From: Triplophysa rosa
Lineage: Eukaryota; Chordata; Actinopteri; Cypriniformes; Nemacheilidae
Assembly (NCBI RefSeq): GCF_024868665.1
Contig: NC_079891.1
Span: 23,412,103 to 23,476,102, forward strand
Reading direction: 5' to 3'
DNA: 64,000 nucleotides
The notes under the pieces are model-generated. The model saw only the letters and a list, made by a program, of their open reading frames with translations, made no database searches and was not told where the DNA came from. The position numbers and the translations under genes were made by a program. Below, piece after piece: positions 52,030-63,311 of this stretch (its first letter is position 1; each line of letters begins with the position of its first letter).

Positions 52030-52421
52030 TAAAAGCCCAGTGTATGAATTTTAGCGGCATCTAGCGGTGAGGTTGCAAATTGCAACCAACGGCTCACTTC
52101 ACCCCTCCCTTTCGAAGCACTACGGAGGCTGACACAGGACTAAGATGTTGTCACGTTTTTGCTTCTTTGCCAAAGATAACGTATTTACAAAACGCCGCCT
52201 CTGTAGAGCAGTTTGTCCGTTTAGAGCTACTGTAGAAACAACACGACGAATTCCATGTAATGGAGACCCGCGGCGTATGTAGATAGAAATATCTCATTCT
52301 AAGGTAATAAAAAAATAACGCTTTATTATGTAAGGTCTTTATACACCTCCAAAGACATAGTTATGTATATAATATTGCATTTCTGTCAATAGAGCTTCCA
52401 AGAAAACACACACTGGACTAA
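52030..52421. mobile_element. TTAA-type MITE, second copy
   Basis: AGCCCAGTGTATG...GCAGTTTGTCCGTTTAGAGC...ACACACACTGGACTAAA aligns along its length with 37104-37479, with the terminal TTAA partly lost. Confidence 0.65.
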
Positions 52422-54286
52422 ATATAAATGCAAAGTCAATACACCATATTGGCAGTTTATTATGACTGACTTTAACAAATGAAAAATGACAAATCTATGT
52501 AGCTCACTGATCACTTTCCACATTCTCAAATCAGTTTTAGTCAAAAAGTAACCCAATATTTGAGCATTTTGACAGAAAATCTTGCAGGCTGCCATGACAC
52601 CTCCTGACATCACTGAAAGCACAGCATCATTCAAAACATAACACTTCTTTCAGTTTTTGATAAACAACGCAAGATGCCTTCAGATGTCACGGAAGTCACA
52701 TCAGACACATCCTTCCAAAGTTATCACCCGTTTGTTTGCTTATGTATCAGACATTGGTCCTTTAATTGACCAGAGCTTGTGAGGTTTGACAGTAAATGAG
52801 AGGAGCGGATCACAGCAACAAGGCCTCCATGTTATACCCAAAAGCCCTTATTAAGAATCAAAGAAATCATAAAGGAGAAATCGAATCTAAAATAGTTTAT
52901 TGCATCTCTCTGTGATGTCATTAAATCTGGGTTAAAAGGCTGAGTGGGGTCTCGCTCTCGTGGGTTATTTAAACAAGCCAATTAGTAGGCAGGTCTCCGA
53001 AGAAGTGACGCTGGGGAAACAGGAAGTAGGCCTCATTAGTATTGTGATGGGGCTTTCCTTTAATGAAGAGCTCTTAGTTGTCTGTGACAGCGTGCATCGG
53101 ATGTGATGTCATTTATGCTCTGGTGATATGATGGGGAAATGTTTTACCAGATTACTTGTAGATAGTGGGTGGATGTGGCTCTGTATGTGATTGGTGACTG
53201 GAAGCTATATAAATCAAGATTTGTCATTTTTCACATCAGATTAACCACATTTAAATTACAATTACATTTTTTTGTTTCATAAATAATAACTGGACGTTGA
53301 GTTTAATGCAATGAATTTGACCTCATTGATCAAAGAGGTTATTTGTTTTGACACTGTAGTCTGTTCAGCATATCACATATTCTTTTACATACCTCAGAAT
53401 TTGTAAAAGATATTAAGCATTACACAGTGCATGTTATATATATTATATGATATATAATCCACAGTAATAGAGATAGTCACAATAAAAACATCTAGCTGAG
53501 TGAAATGCAGTGTGATTGACTGATGGATTTCTCTATTCATTAAAAGAGAAAATGTGTGTGTGGTCCTTACAGTTTGGGGACCAAATGATAGTAATCCCAG
53601 TCATTTTTGATGTTTTGGGGATATTTTTTGTGGAAAACAGCCAACTAAAAAATCATACTAAATGGTGTTTATTTAAAAATGTAGAAATGCAGAAAGATTA
53701 GGGGTAGCGTGAGACGAATATATAATATACAGTTTGTACAGTATAAAAATGATTATGTCCACAGATAGTATAACATGGAAACCTGTGTGTGTGTGTTTTC
53801 TCAAGTATGTCTGAAAAGACAGAGGGCAGTTGACTCCAGTTTATAGGAGAGTTTCTTACCTTCAGATCATCTCACTCCGGCCCGCAGGCATTACAATGGA
53901 GCATGACAACAGAGAATTGAAAACAAATGCAAATATTCTTCCCGCAAACACACAAAACAAGCCTTTTCTCTCATTCTGGCATCTGCAGACACCGTGTAAA
54001 TCAAACCTGCAGTATTTTATTGCTTTTAGCCAGCGCACACACTCACTGCGAGGAGCTTCATTTCACTCGCCTCTTTCTGCTGCTGTTTAACTTTGCGGTT
54101 GGACATTAAAATCACATCAGGGCTCAGGCGGTTCATTTCACCAGTAAAGTGTCTGAAACGTTTAAAGACAGATTGGGTTAATGAACTGGGAGAGCAATTT
54201 GCTTGACTGGTTTCTAAGTGATCATGGGCTGCTGTGACATCATTTTATAGTCATGATGTGCATTTAGATTTGCTCATTATATGAAT

Positions 54287-54391
54287 ATCATCTTTTGTGT
54301 TCTCCAGAAGAAAGTCATATAGGTTTGAAATGACAAGAGGGTGAGTAAAGGATGACAGAATTTATATTTTTGGGTGAACTATCCCTTTAAA
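54287..54391. repeat. Cyprinid fold-back repeat, right arm only
   Basis: CATCTTTTGTGTTCTCCAGA...GGGTGAACTATCCCTTTAAA is a well-preserved right arm without its partner. Confidence 0.65.
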
Positions 54392-55446
54392 TTCACCACA
54401 TCTTCACTAAACCTCCATTTTTTACTTTCCTCTTTTTATCTCACTCCCTCTTTCCCCGTTTTCCATATCGGAGCCGTAGGTGTTAGGAACGAGTTTCACG
54501 CCATCCAGAGTCCCCGTCTATTTATACTTCATCAAACCCACTGTCTCACGTCCCCATCGGATGACTGCATCATCTACCCCCTCTGCAGTGGCAGCTGCAT
54601 GGTCTTATTGGTGGTGTCCAACTCGTAGGAAGGCGGGGAGCCGTGGCTGAAGAGAGGAGAAGGTGGGTGGGGGGTGTGAGGAGCTGACTCACAGGGATTG
54701 TGGGGGCTGTTACAGCTCAGAGCGCCACTGAATCATCACCGTCTTCTCCAGCATCCCCCACCCCACACCCCCATCAATGGCGTATCCGTCATTCAGCTCT
54801 TCTGTGAATGGATAGAGAGAGAGCGACCGAGAGGAACGCGGTGGCAGTTTTATGGCGAGTGAAAATGTGGAGTACTACAATGCTGTGCTGATATCGTCCA
54901 TATCCAGGCCATTTGTGCCTCTCACACATATAAAGGTATTTTGTGTGTGTATATATATATATATTTATATAATTACATATTCTCATACATATATTATACA
55001 ATAAATTAGTTCATCTATTAACACCAAAACTCACTTTTTTGCTTGCAGAATATTTAATTTCCTACAAAATGTACTTTTGAAATCTATCTTAAACTTAAAG
55101 GCACTTATTTAATGGAATGACCTATACATTAGGAGGATGAGTTTTACAGTTTCAGTCGCTGGGGTGTGGTTCTATCACGGGGCTACCGTGCACGTGTGTT
55201 TGTTTATAAGAAAGAGACATAGAGACTATATTTAGGTGAATGGTTAAAATAAAACACAACAGATGGTTTACATTCTAGGAGGGAAGAAAATGCTGACAAG
55301 GGAGGGACTATTTGTAGTACTATAGGGAGGGTCAGAGTGTTTGCCTAGGTCAAACACAAACATATAAGAAATTTGTCTTTGTTATAGAACAGAAACAGGA
55401 CATAAGGAACTGCAATAAGTGTTTGAAAACTTTAAGCTTGCTGGAT

Positions 55447-55810
55447 AGACTGTAAAAAAAATTCTGGCAGCTGTGGTGACTGAAATATTCTGTAAAATGA
55501 CATGGTTTTCTCCGGTTTTCTAGTAAATTTGTGTGTTTTTTTTACTGTAATTTGATGGTTTTTCACTGCATTTCAAAAACAGACTTTAAAAAAAATCCTG
55601 TAAAAAACAGAAATTTTTCGGCAGCTGGGGCACCAGCATTACATTGAAAATAACAGTTTTCCCGTAAAATGACATGTTTTCTTGTAAATTTGCAGTATTT
55701 TTCTGTAATATGATGTTTTTTGTTGTATTTCAAAAATATGTTAATAAAACCGTCAAATTGTAAAAAAAAAAAAAAACATTATACATGGAAATTCAGTAAA
55801 AATACATGCT
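55447..55810 (+). repeat. CTGTAAAA-rich dispersed repeat, copy 2
   Basis: TCCTGTAAAAAACAGAAATT, CGGCAGCTGGGGCACCAG and several TGTAAAATGACA units match copy 1 at 48910-49320. Confidence 0.6.
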
Positions 55811-57302
55811 TTTGATGGTCCATAATTATCAATATAAAATCTATAATTTAAACCTGGTTAAACAAGTTTAAATGCTTTAGAAACCCCATAAAACGTTTTT
55901 TTTATTCCTAAAGGAAAAATAATGCCCTTCTTTCAAATCAACGGTCATTTTTTCAACAGACAGAACAGATTATGTTTTTTAAAACTGACCCTATAAAGTA
56001 ATTTTACATAAAATGAATTGAGGGTGAACCTTCCATGCAATTGAATTTCTTGCTTTTTTAATTAAAAACAATTTAACAACCAACCCATAGCATAGTTTTG
56101 TCGTTTCTTTTTGCATGACAAAGCAAATAAATTCAAAAGTGAAAGCTTACAACAATATACATGTCTTTAAAGTGATGGGCTGATTATTTTCAGATCAATT
56201 ATTTACGCAATTATCAATATTCACAGCTATGTACATTCAATCAATGTCAATTTCAAAGCAATATCTAAGTCATGAACTCAAAAACGAGAGACATTCATAA
56301 AAATAAAATAGAAAATGCTCAAAATCAAACTATATCATTTTCTTTAAAAATATAATTGGAGAACACCTTTACAATGACATGAAGATTAAATTAGGATTGC
56401 TTCAAACATAGGCACATTGTTTGTTAATATCTGAGGCTTCAGACAGGAAGTCTTCCTGTCAAACGTTTTAAAATCCACCCAAACTGAGGCTGAGCAACAA
56501 AAGTTGCATGTGCTCTATACTACACATGTAAACAAAACCATTAAGGACTAAAGGATCTGCGTTTCCTCAGAACAGATCTCTATTACAACACCACCACTAC
56601 CACCAAACACCTCAATATAAGACCCCCAGAAAACTGTCACTGACAACGTTCTTCTGGAAGATAAATATGTATTTGCGCAAAATGCTTCTCTTTTAATCAA
56701 TAATAAATTCTTTGGCTTAAATATCCCCAACAATTCTCTCAACTCTTTTATCCACTAAAACAGAATCAAACTGAAATAAAAATAATGATCGTTGACCTGA
56801 ACAGCCAAGCTGAAATGACTTATGATTCCATAAAAAAGCTCAAGGGAAAAACAAAAACAAATAATAAAATATACTATTTAGATACCATTAGAATAACCTT
56901 TCACTGACCTGCAAAATAGCAACAAATTTCACTCAATCATAAATTTCACTCCATATTTACCCAAGAACATTTCTGTAATAATATACTTTTAAGCAATATG
57001 TGAAGTTAGTGGAACACATCCACGTCACAACTGTTAAAATGGTGCATGACTATCAAGTTGGCTAGATAAAAGGCAAATCTTTATGATTATCAACCAATAT
57101 TAAAGTGAACCGATATGCCAACCGATATTTCAACTTTCCATGTTATATTCTCTATCAACAGAAATGGTGGTATGCAGCATTATAAGTGTGTTAAGAATCT
57201 GGGACATGACAATGTAAGACAGCACTGACTTTCCTTGTACTTGAAGTTAAAGAACACATCTGCACGGTGTCTCAAATCTAAAACTATTTAGTGTGGAGAA
57301 TT

Positions 57303-58149
57303 TTTAATCGATTTCTCAACTAATCCACGAGTGGAGAGATCGCTCTGAGCTAAGTCAAACAGAGCCTTGTGTGTTTGCATTGGCACATCAAACTCGTTTC
57401 TCTTAGGAACATCATCTTTCATGCATAAAGTGATCATAAACAAATGTAATGAGACTTATTTTCATGTCATCCAGTCTTCATCACTTTAAACATCAGCTGA
57501 TTTTAAAGTGTAACATTCAAACTACATACAGTCAACCTATTGAAAGTGAATATCAAGAGAAGGCCGCACGGTTTGGACAGATATCTATATATAGCGAGCA
57601 CTCTACCTTGTTTCACTCTAGTTTGAGGTTTCGGGCCACTCTGACGAATGAGAATGCACTGGCAGCTTCATATTTTTAGGCGGCGTGTCCAGGGAGAGAC
57701 GGCGGAGGGTGCGCGAGGCAAGAAAAGGTGACCTGCTTTCACTTTGATCGATTGTCTTACCCTCGGTGACTTTTAAAAAAACGTGGAGCAGCGCATGGAT
57801 GAGAAGGAAACATTTGGCACGCCTCACCAAACAGATTTTACTGTTAAAGCTGAGGTACAACAAGCAAAAAAAGAAAAACATCCTTCACCTTCGTTGGCAA
57901 TTATGAATCAAACTCTGATTATAACACCGAGATGATTCACAAAAGAGTCCGTGATGGCCATAACTGGTACCAATATGATGGCAGACGTCACTCTAACCCC
58001 CCACCTAATGACTAAACAGCGAAGGGCTGGATTTGCAGGTGGATTTTTCTGGAAGACGATATCCCATCACAGCCATCAACCGAGGAGGACCGTTCCTGTG
58101 GGCATCTGGCAGGCTTCCCTCCTCTCATTCTCATTCTTTCATCTCTCTT
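57303..58149 (-). other. zzef1: Probable zzef1 3' UTR
   Basis: Sequence after the stop codon is non-repetitive and somewhat GC-richer than the intergenic DNA further left. I see no AATAAA on the minus strand in the first 2 kb. The first plausible variant signal is ATTAAA, complement of 57303-57308, so the 3' end is a guess. Confidence 0.3.
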
Positions 58150-58230
58150 TCAGGGGGACAGGTTGAGCAGCTTAGTGGATTTATTTGGGTAATTAATGGC
58201 CAGGCTGATGGCTGCTATGTTTTTCAGCGC
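58150..58230 (-). CDS. zzef1: zzef1 last coding exon with stop codon
   Basis: Acceptor GCACAG|GCG is followed by 26 codons, ALKNIAAISLAINYPNKSTK and then LLNLSP, ending in TGA (complement of 58150-58152). Human ZZEF1 ends ALQNIAAISLAINYPNKATRLWNVEC, so length and position of the terminus are conserved while the last six residues differ. Confidence 0.94.
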   Translation of the reverse strand, partial: ALKNIAAISLAINYPNKSTKLLNLSP

Positions 58231-59420
58231 CTGTGCAATAAGACACAAGAGAGAAAGATATAAAGACAAGTGAATGAGTACTCGAAGAGAACAAAGGGTG
58301 CACAAAGGCAGAATGCTAGAGAAACCATTAGGCAAAATATTGCGGCCAATTTATCAAACGGTTTCACGCACCTGTGGCCCTTGGCAAAAAGACACCCACA
58401 CGCTCATCTCACACAATTATTACACTTTAGTTACTTGTGTTCTGTCCATTTCAAACGTTTTTGGCACAGTAACACACAAAACATATTTTGTTGAAACATT
58501 ACAAAATCAAAAAACACAAACCACTTGTTTAGCCATAATACGTGTGCTGTTGTTATTCCAAATGGTGCTTTGGACGAGATAAAAACATTAATACCATCCT
58601 ACACATTTTACTGTTATTGTACTACAACAAACATGATAATGGGGTTAATTAGCAAATGTAACTGAAATAACCCGTAACCCACACACAAACACACACACTC
58701 ACTCATACACATGTACTGTACTTCTGAGCTTTGAAAGCAAAATGAAGGGACGAAGCATAACTCATAAGTCTGGTGTGAGAACCAGCACAGCTGTTTTCAT
58801 GAAAGTCCTTTCTAATGTTTGCCGGTTTTAGTATAATATTTGGTTTGAGCTATCATGTGATGAGGAGTGCAAATGTTTATTTCACCAAAGGCAATTATTC
58901 CACTACTGCCAGTATAAGTGATGTGAACATAGTCTGCTTTAATTTTAGAAGTCTTACAGAGATAAGAAGAAACTATTTTCTCATAAGAAGAGGATCACTA
59001 TGCAAACAAACAAACAAAGCCAACACTGTATATTTGTGCACTGCCATTCAATTTTCATGGAACGCTGCATAATGGAGTTGAGTATCTGTCATTCGAAATG
59101 GTTTGCACATAAACGTATGTTGGGCCACTGGATACTGCCATTTGTCAGAAACATTATAAAAACATTCACATTACACGTATAGCTGACGCTGTGGTTTCCT
59201 GTGCCTCAAGTGAGTTAGCGGCTTTGTGGACAAGTTAATGCATGAAGCGAAGCCATATCTTAGGCTACTATATGTGGTCAACCAACGCCTTTGTAAATCT
59301 TCTGTGACTCTCAGAATGAACACTTAAACAAGAACACATTAGCTCTCTAACTTCATAAGTGGGATTTCATCATGGGGCAAGATTTATTACAAACAGCATA
59401 TTGTCTTCTAATGTCACTGA

Positions 59421-59735
59421 CTTAAAGTTCACCCAAAATGAAAATTCTGTCATCTTATACTCACCCTCGTTTTATTTCAAACTTATATGACTTTCTTCCT
59501 TCCGCAGAACACACAAAAAATGATATTTTGATGAATTTTGTTACCTGGATCCCATTCACTTGCATTGGTTTTGTGTTCACACAATAGAAGTGAATGGGGT
59601 CCAGTGCTGTTCGGTTACCAACTTTCTTCAAAATATCTTCTTTTGTGTTCTGCAGAAGAAAGAAAGTCGTACAGGTTTGAAATAACAAGAGCGTGAGTAA
59701 ACGATGACAGAATTTTCATTTTTGGGTGAACTATC
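59421..59735. repeat. Cyprinid fold-back repeat, complete copy
   Basis: Left arm AAAGTTCACCCAAAATGAAA...TTCCGCAGAACACAC is complementary to the right arm ...TTTGTGTTCTGCAGAAG...TTTTTGGGTGAACT, with arms of about 130-150 bp. It lies in the last zzef1 intron, so nascent RNA could fold into a long hairpin. Confidence 0.8.
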
Positions 59736-59810
59736 AACACATCCATATACAGTACATAAACTATTGAAGCTTGGTCTGAATTCATAAAACAGCGTTTGTT
59801 CCTAGTGCCA

Positions 59811-60107
59811 TTTAAAGGAACAGCTCACCCCAAAATAAAAAACGTATCGTCATTTACAGTTTTTAACCTTATGTCATTTAAAACCTGTATATGACTCTTA
59901 CTTCAGTGGAACACAAATTTTGAGAAATGTCTCAGTGGTTTTATGTCCATACAATGAAAGTCAATGGGGTCCAGTATTTTTTGAATACCATCGTTCATAA
60001 ATATCTAATTTTCTGTTCTTCAGAAGAAATTCATTCAAGTTTGGCGTGACATGAGGGCGAGTAAGTGATGAACGAATTTGTATTTTTGACTGAACTATCC
60101 CTTTAAG
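59811..60107. repeat. Cyprinid fold-back repeat next to a zzef1 splice donor
   Basis: TTTAAAGGAACAGCTCACCC at the left and TGACTGAACTATCCCTTTAA at the right, with complementary but diverged arms. Its right edge is 26 bp from the penultimate zzef1 exon. Confidence 0.75.
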
Positions 60108-60133
60108 GTCCAATAAAACTGTGGCAGTCTTAC

Positions 60134-60205
60134 CTGTGCCGTTCGCACTACCAGCTGTTCATTGGTAGTGAGAGCAAGAAGGTACTCCTGCAGAATGCCC
60201 TGCTC
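60134..60205 (-). CDS. zzef1: zzef1 penultimate coding exon
   Basis: This 72-nt exon has phase 0 at both ends, with acceptor ATCAG|GAG and donor CAG|GTAAGA. It encodes EQGILQEYLLALTTNEQLVV and then RTAQ, matching ELGVLQEYLLALTTDDHLL of human ZZEF1. A fold-back repeat ends only about 26 bp past its donor, and 2 kb of intron follows before the last exon. Confidence 0.93.
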
Positions 60206-61104
60206 CTGATGGACAAACAAAAACAAACACAGCAGTTCAGCATCCAAACACTACGTGAATTTGACACCTTCAGCACTTGTTTGTCATCAACAAAGAAAAC
60301 ACTTTACTTGAACTTATCCCTTAACACTTGCAGAGAAGAAAAACTTAGCAGAGAGGCTGTCAGAGACATTATTCAAGTGCAATACCAGTTGGACAACACT
60401 GTTATTTACCAAAGACTTGCCAACACTCTTCAATAAGTTCAATAAGTGGTGTTAATCTGAGGTTTGGAACAGCACCATGCTGTTAATGACATGATTCTGA
60501 ATCAAACCAGACACTTTCTAAATCACCTCTCTCTCGCTCTTCTATCTGCACTCTTCTGGGTTTCTCCCATCGATCAAAGTCTACATTCACAAAGTAAGGT
60601 TTTTGTAGTTGGAACTGTAAAGCCCAACACCACCACAACATGTGAAAAAAGGCAGAGTACTAAAAAGAACAGAGTACTAAAAAGAACAGAGTACTAAAAT
60701 GTCTGAAAACATCTTCATGTGAAGATAAACTGTGGCTTTCCTGCATGCAAATCTGATTTGGTTTTCAAATCTGATTTTTAGGACTGACCATCTGCACTGT
60801 CGTTTTGCAACCTGATCCATTTGTTCAATATCTGGTGCATCTACATTGGTTGCTATAGTGATGATGCACGCGTCAGCACAATGCCAAGAGAATTTTTCAT
60901 ACAACCGAGAGTAGCTGTCAGCATGGAAAGCGAGAGCGGAAAACGGAATATTTTGCCTCTGCTCATACCTATTATGCTGGATTTTGATAAACAAAGCCTC
61001 TCCAAATAGCGTTAAACAGCAAAAACCTGGATACTATGACAGTAAACAGAATGAATACACAAAGCACAATTACACAGATGATTGCTGTAAGCTATTGCAA
61101 AACC

Positions 61105-61215
61105 TGAATGGCAAAAATGAATGCTAGCAGTTCACAGATTGTGGGTTCGAACCTTGAATGCACTTTAAGTAGTTTTGAATACAAGCATCTGTCAAATGCA
61201 TAAATGTCAATGTAA
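61105..61215 (+). repeat. Degenerate tRNA-derived SINE
   Basis: GATTGTGGGTTCGAACC is B-box-like and CATCTGTCAAATGCATAAAT matches the tail of the family. Confidence 0.45.
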
Positions 61216-61340
61216 TGTTAAAATGTGTTCGTGTGCTAGCATGCTAGGCTAGGCATGCATTTAATATAACAACAAAGGGTAAACTGAATGAAGATAAAGA
61301 AGCAGGTCCTTCAATTCAGACGTTTCAAGAGTTGGTATAG

Positions 61341-61584
61341 TTAAAGGTATTGTTCACCCAAAAATGAATTTACTCAAAATCATGTCATTCCAAACCTGTA
61401 CGACTCTTTTTCTTTTGCAGAACATAAAAGAAGAATGTTGGTAACCAAACAACATTGATTGGCCCCATCGACTTCCATTGGATAGACGCAAAACAGCATT
61501 TCTTAAAATATCTTCTTTTGTGTTCCCCAGAGAAAGAGTCACACAGACTTTGAAAGCCAGTTTTTGGTTGAATGATCCCTTTAA
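61341..61584. repeat. Cyprinid fold-back repeat in a zzef1 intron
   Basis: TTAAAGGTATTGTTCACCCA at the left and TTTTGGTTGAATGATCCCTT at the right, with shortened arms. Confidence 0.65.
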
Positions 61585-63160
61585 GTTGACATCTTCAGGT
61601 CACTTTTACCTCAAGGTGACTACAAAAACATTATGGCTTTAACAATATGGCTGATGGGATACATTAAACAATACAGCACTCCTCTGTCTAGTCAGACAAG
61701 TTTATATCCTTAGCGAGAGCTCATAACCAGTAAGATTGTTCTTTACACTGACACCAATTTGAGATGAACTGCACATAGACAAAACATTTCTCCACAGTAG
61801 GCCTCATATAGACTTTAGCTGAGAGACTGTCGCTTTCTGAAGGCTTGTTTTTATCATGTCAGAACACATTCTAAACCACTTCCTCTGAACGTGGGGCTTT
61901 ATCATCCCTCACAAGTAAGTGTTACTACACAACTGGAGAGGAAGAGAGAACGAGTCTGAACGTCTTATCTGTTTTTTTCTTTCCACCTCATTTCCGACAC
62001 TGCAAGTATGGAAAATGTACACATGAAAACTCTCCTGCAAATGCTTTTCCTCTATGGTTTAATCCAACATACCGCTATTGTCCTTCTGAAACCTCGTATC
62101 TCCATATTGCGTAATATTTTATTCTTATAGTCACCCTTTGTCATTGGGTTTTGCAAATATCTAACCAATAAAAAGTATTAAAAAGTGCTCTTCAACTCAG
62201 TATTTAATCCTTTAAAAGTACAGCCTTTTCCAATTCCGGAAAAACAGTGAATTTGGACATCCGAGGTTTTGGAAGGACAGTGTCGAAATGCAAAAATGCT
62301 TGCTAATGAACTGTTTTGTGCGATTTAACTTTGTTTGACCTTTTTTTTGTTCTTTTCTATAAGCGCACAGTATTATCAGCTCCATTGTTTAAATCCATTC
62401 CGCCTAAATTAAACCTCCATCTGGGCCGTTTCTGATCGTCTGGCTGCTGAGAAGCTTGAAATCTATCCGGTCAGTGGAGTTCTGAGAAGCCCTGTGGTTG
62501 TGGGCAGAAATTAAGTCTCTTCATAATGAGGCGAAACAGTGCCGAGCGTCGATGGGAGAAACCACTCAACGCTCTCACAGAACACTCACTCCATCCATTT
62601 TCCTGTCACTTCCCCGAGCTAATGCTCACTTAAACATCCCGGTTCCTAACCGCTTCATACTCTCGGTCCAACTTGGCTGTTAAAAGATGATTTATGCTCA
62701 TAAATGGGCTCTTTCTTCCCATTCACAGGCTCAGAGAAACAAGGAAGCACCTCGATCGGTATGAATGAGGAAAGACGGGTTTACCTGACGTGGCTCTATG
62801 TAGGTATGCAATATGTGGTGTGTGCATTTCTCTTGTGTTTGGATGTCTCAGAATTAAGTGTTCTTGAGGCACATTTTGTATGTGACCAAGGTGTGTTAGT
62901 GCCCTCTAGTGGCCTGTTCTCAAGCATTCGCTACCGCACAATAATAAACATGCCATTCCTCTACTGTAACAGGAAATGCAGGAAAAATAAATGTGGCTTC
63001 AAAGTTTTCATTGGTTGAGTATGTGTCATATAATATAATAAAAAGGTCTTATTTAACAAGAGAACAACATCTCCTGAGAACATTTGCTCATGTCTCGGTT
63101 CAGGAAGATCATCCGACAGGCAAATAGTCAGGGTTGAATGTTGGATGGACGGTGACTCAC

Positions 63161-63311
63161 CATGGCCTTGGCCTCAGCAATGAAGAAGAGCTCAGTGAGA
63201 GCACGGTGGAGAGGAAGGAGAACCGTGATGCTGGTGGGGTCTTGACTCAAACCACCTTCCATAGAAGTAAAGAGCTGCCACAGTGGCTTCAGCAGCGTAA
63301 GGTCACATCCC
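63161..63311 (-). CDS. zzef1: zzef1 third-last coding exon
   Basis: Acceptor TTGCAG|GGGATG and donor ATG|GTGAGT bound a 151-nt exon. After one base finishing the previous codon it encodes 50 residues, beginning GCDLTLLKPLWQLFTSMEGG and ending LPLHRALTELFFIAEAKAM. The human ZZEF1 counterpart is CDLALLKPLWQLFTHMEYG...LPLHRALTELFF. The preceding exon was not found up to 64000. Confidence 0.93.

Larger units (their letters stand above)
32567..57302. other. Intergenic region between the candidate small gene and zzef1
   Basis: About 25 kb without a convincing gene. It contains SINEs, fold-back repeats, TTAA-flanked elements, a Tc1 relic, a 1.9-kb hAT element and microsatellites, each listed. Stretches 32710-35260, 49330-52020, 52425-54285 and 55815-57300 show no recognisable repeat or gene. 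The GC-richer block at 54460-54930 is discussed as a finding. Confidence 0.6.
58231..60133 (-). other. zzef1: Last zzef1 intron
   Basis: About 1.9 kb with GTAAGA and GCACAG borders. Its 5' half consists largely of two adjacent fold-back repeats. Confidence 0.8.
60206..63160 (-). other. zzef1: zzef1 intron between third-last and penultimate coding exons
   Basis: About 2.95 kb with GTGAGT and ATCAG borders. Apart from one fold-back repeat and a SINE relic nothing is recognised. Confidence 0.8.

Noticed and set aside
55137..55210. Possible second exon (after TTTCAG at about 55155) for the segment at 54853
   Set aside because: It joins in phase but reads only a short cysteine-containing stretch to a stop; with no promoter or family support this is likely chance.
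57618..57881. 87-codon open frame on the minus strand downstream of zzef1
   Set aside because: It falls in the presumed zzef1 3' UTR, after a stop codon that matches the human C-terminus.
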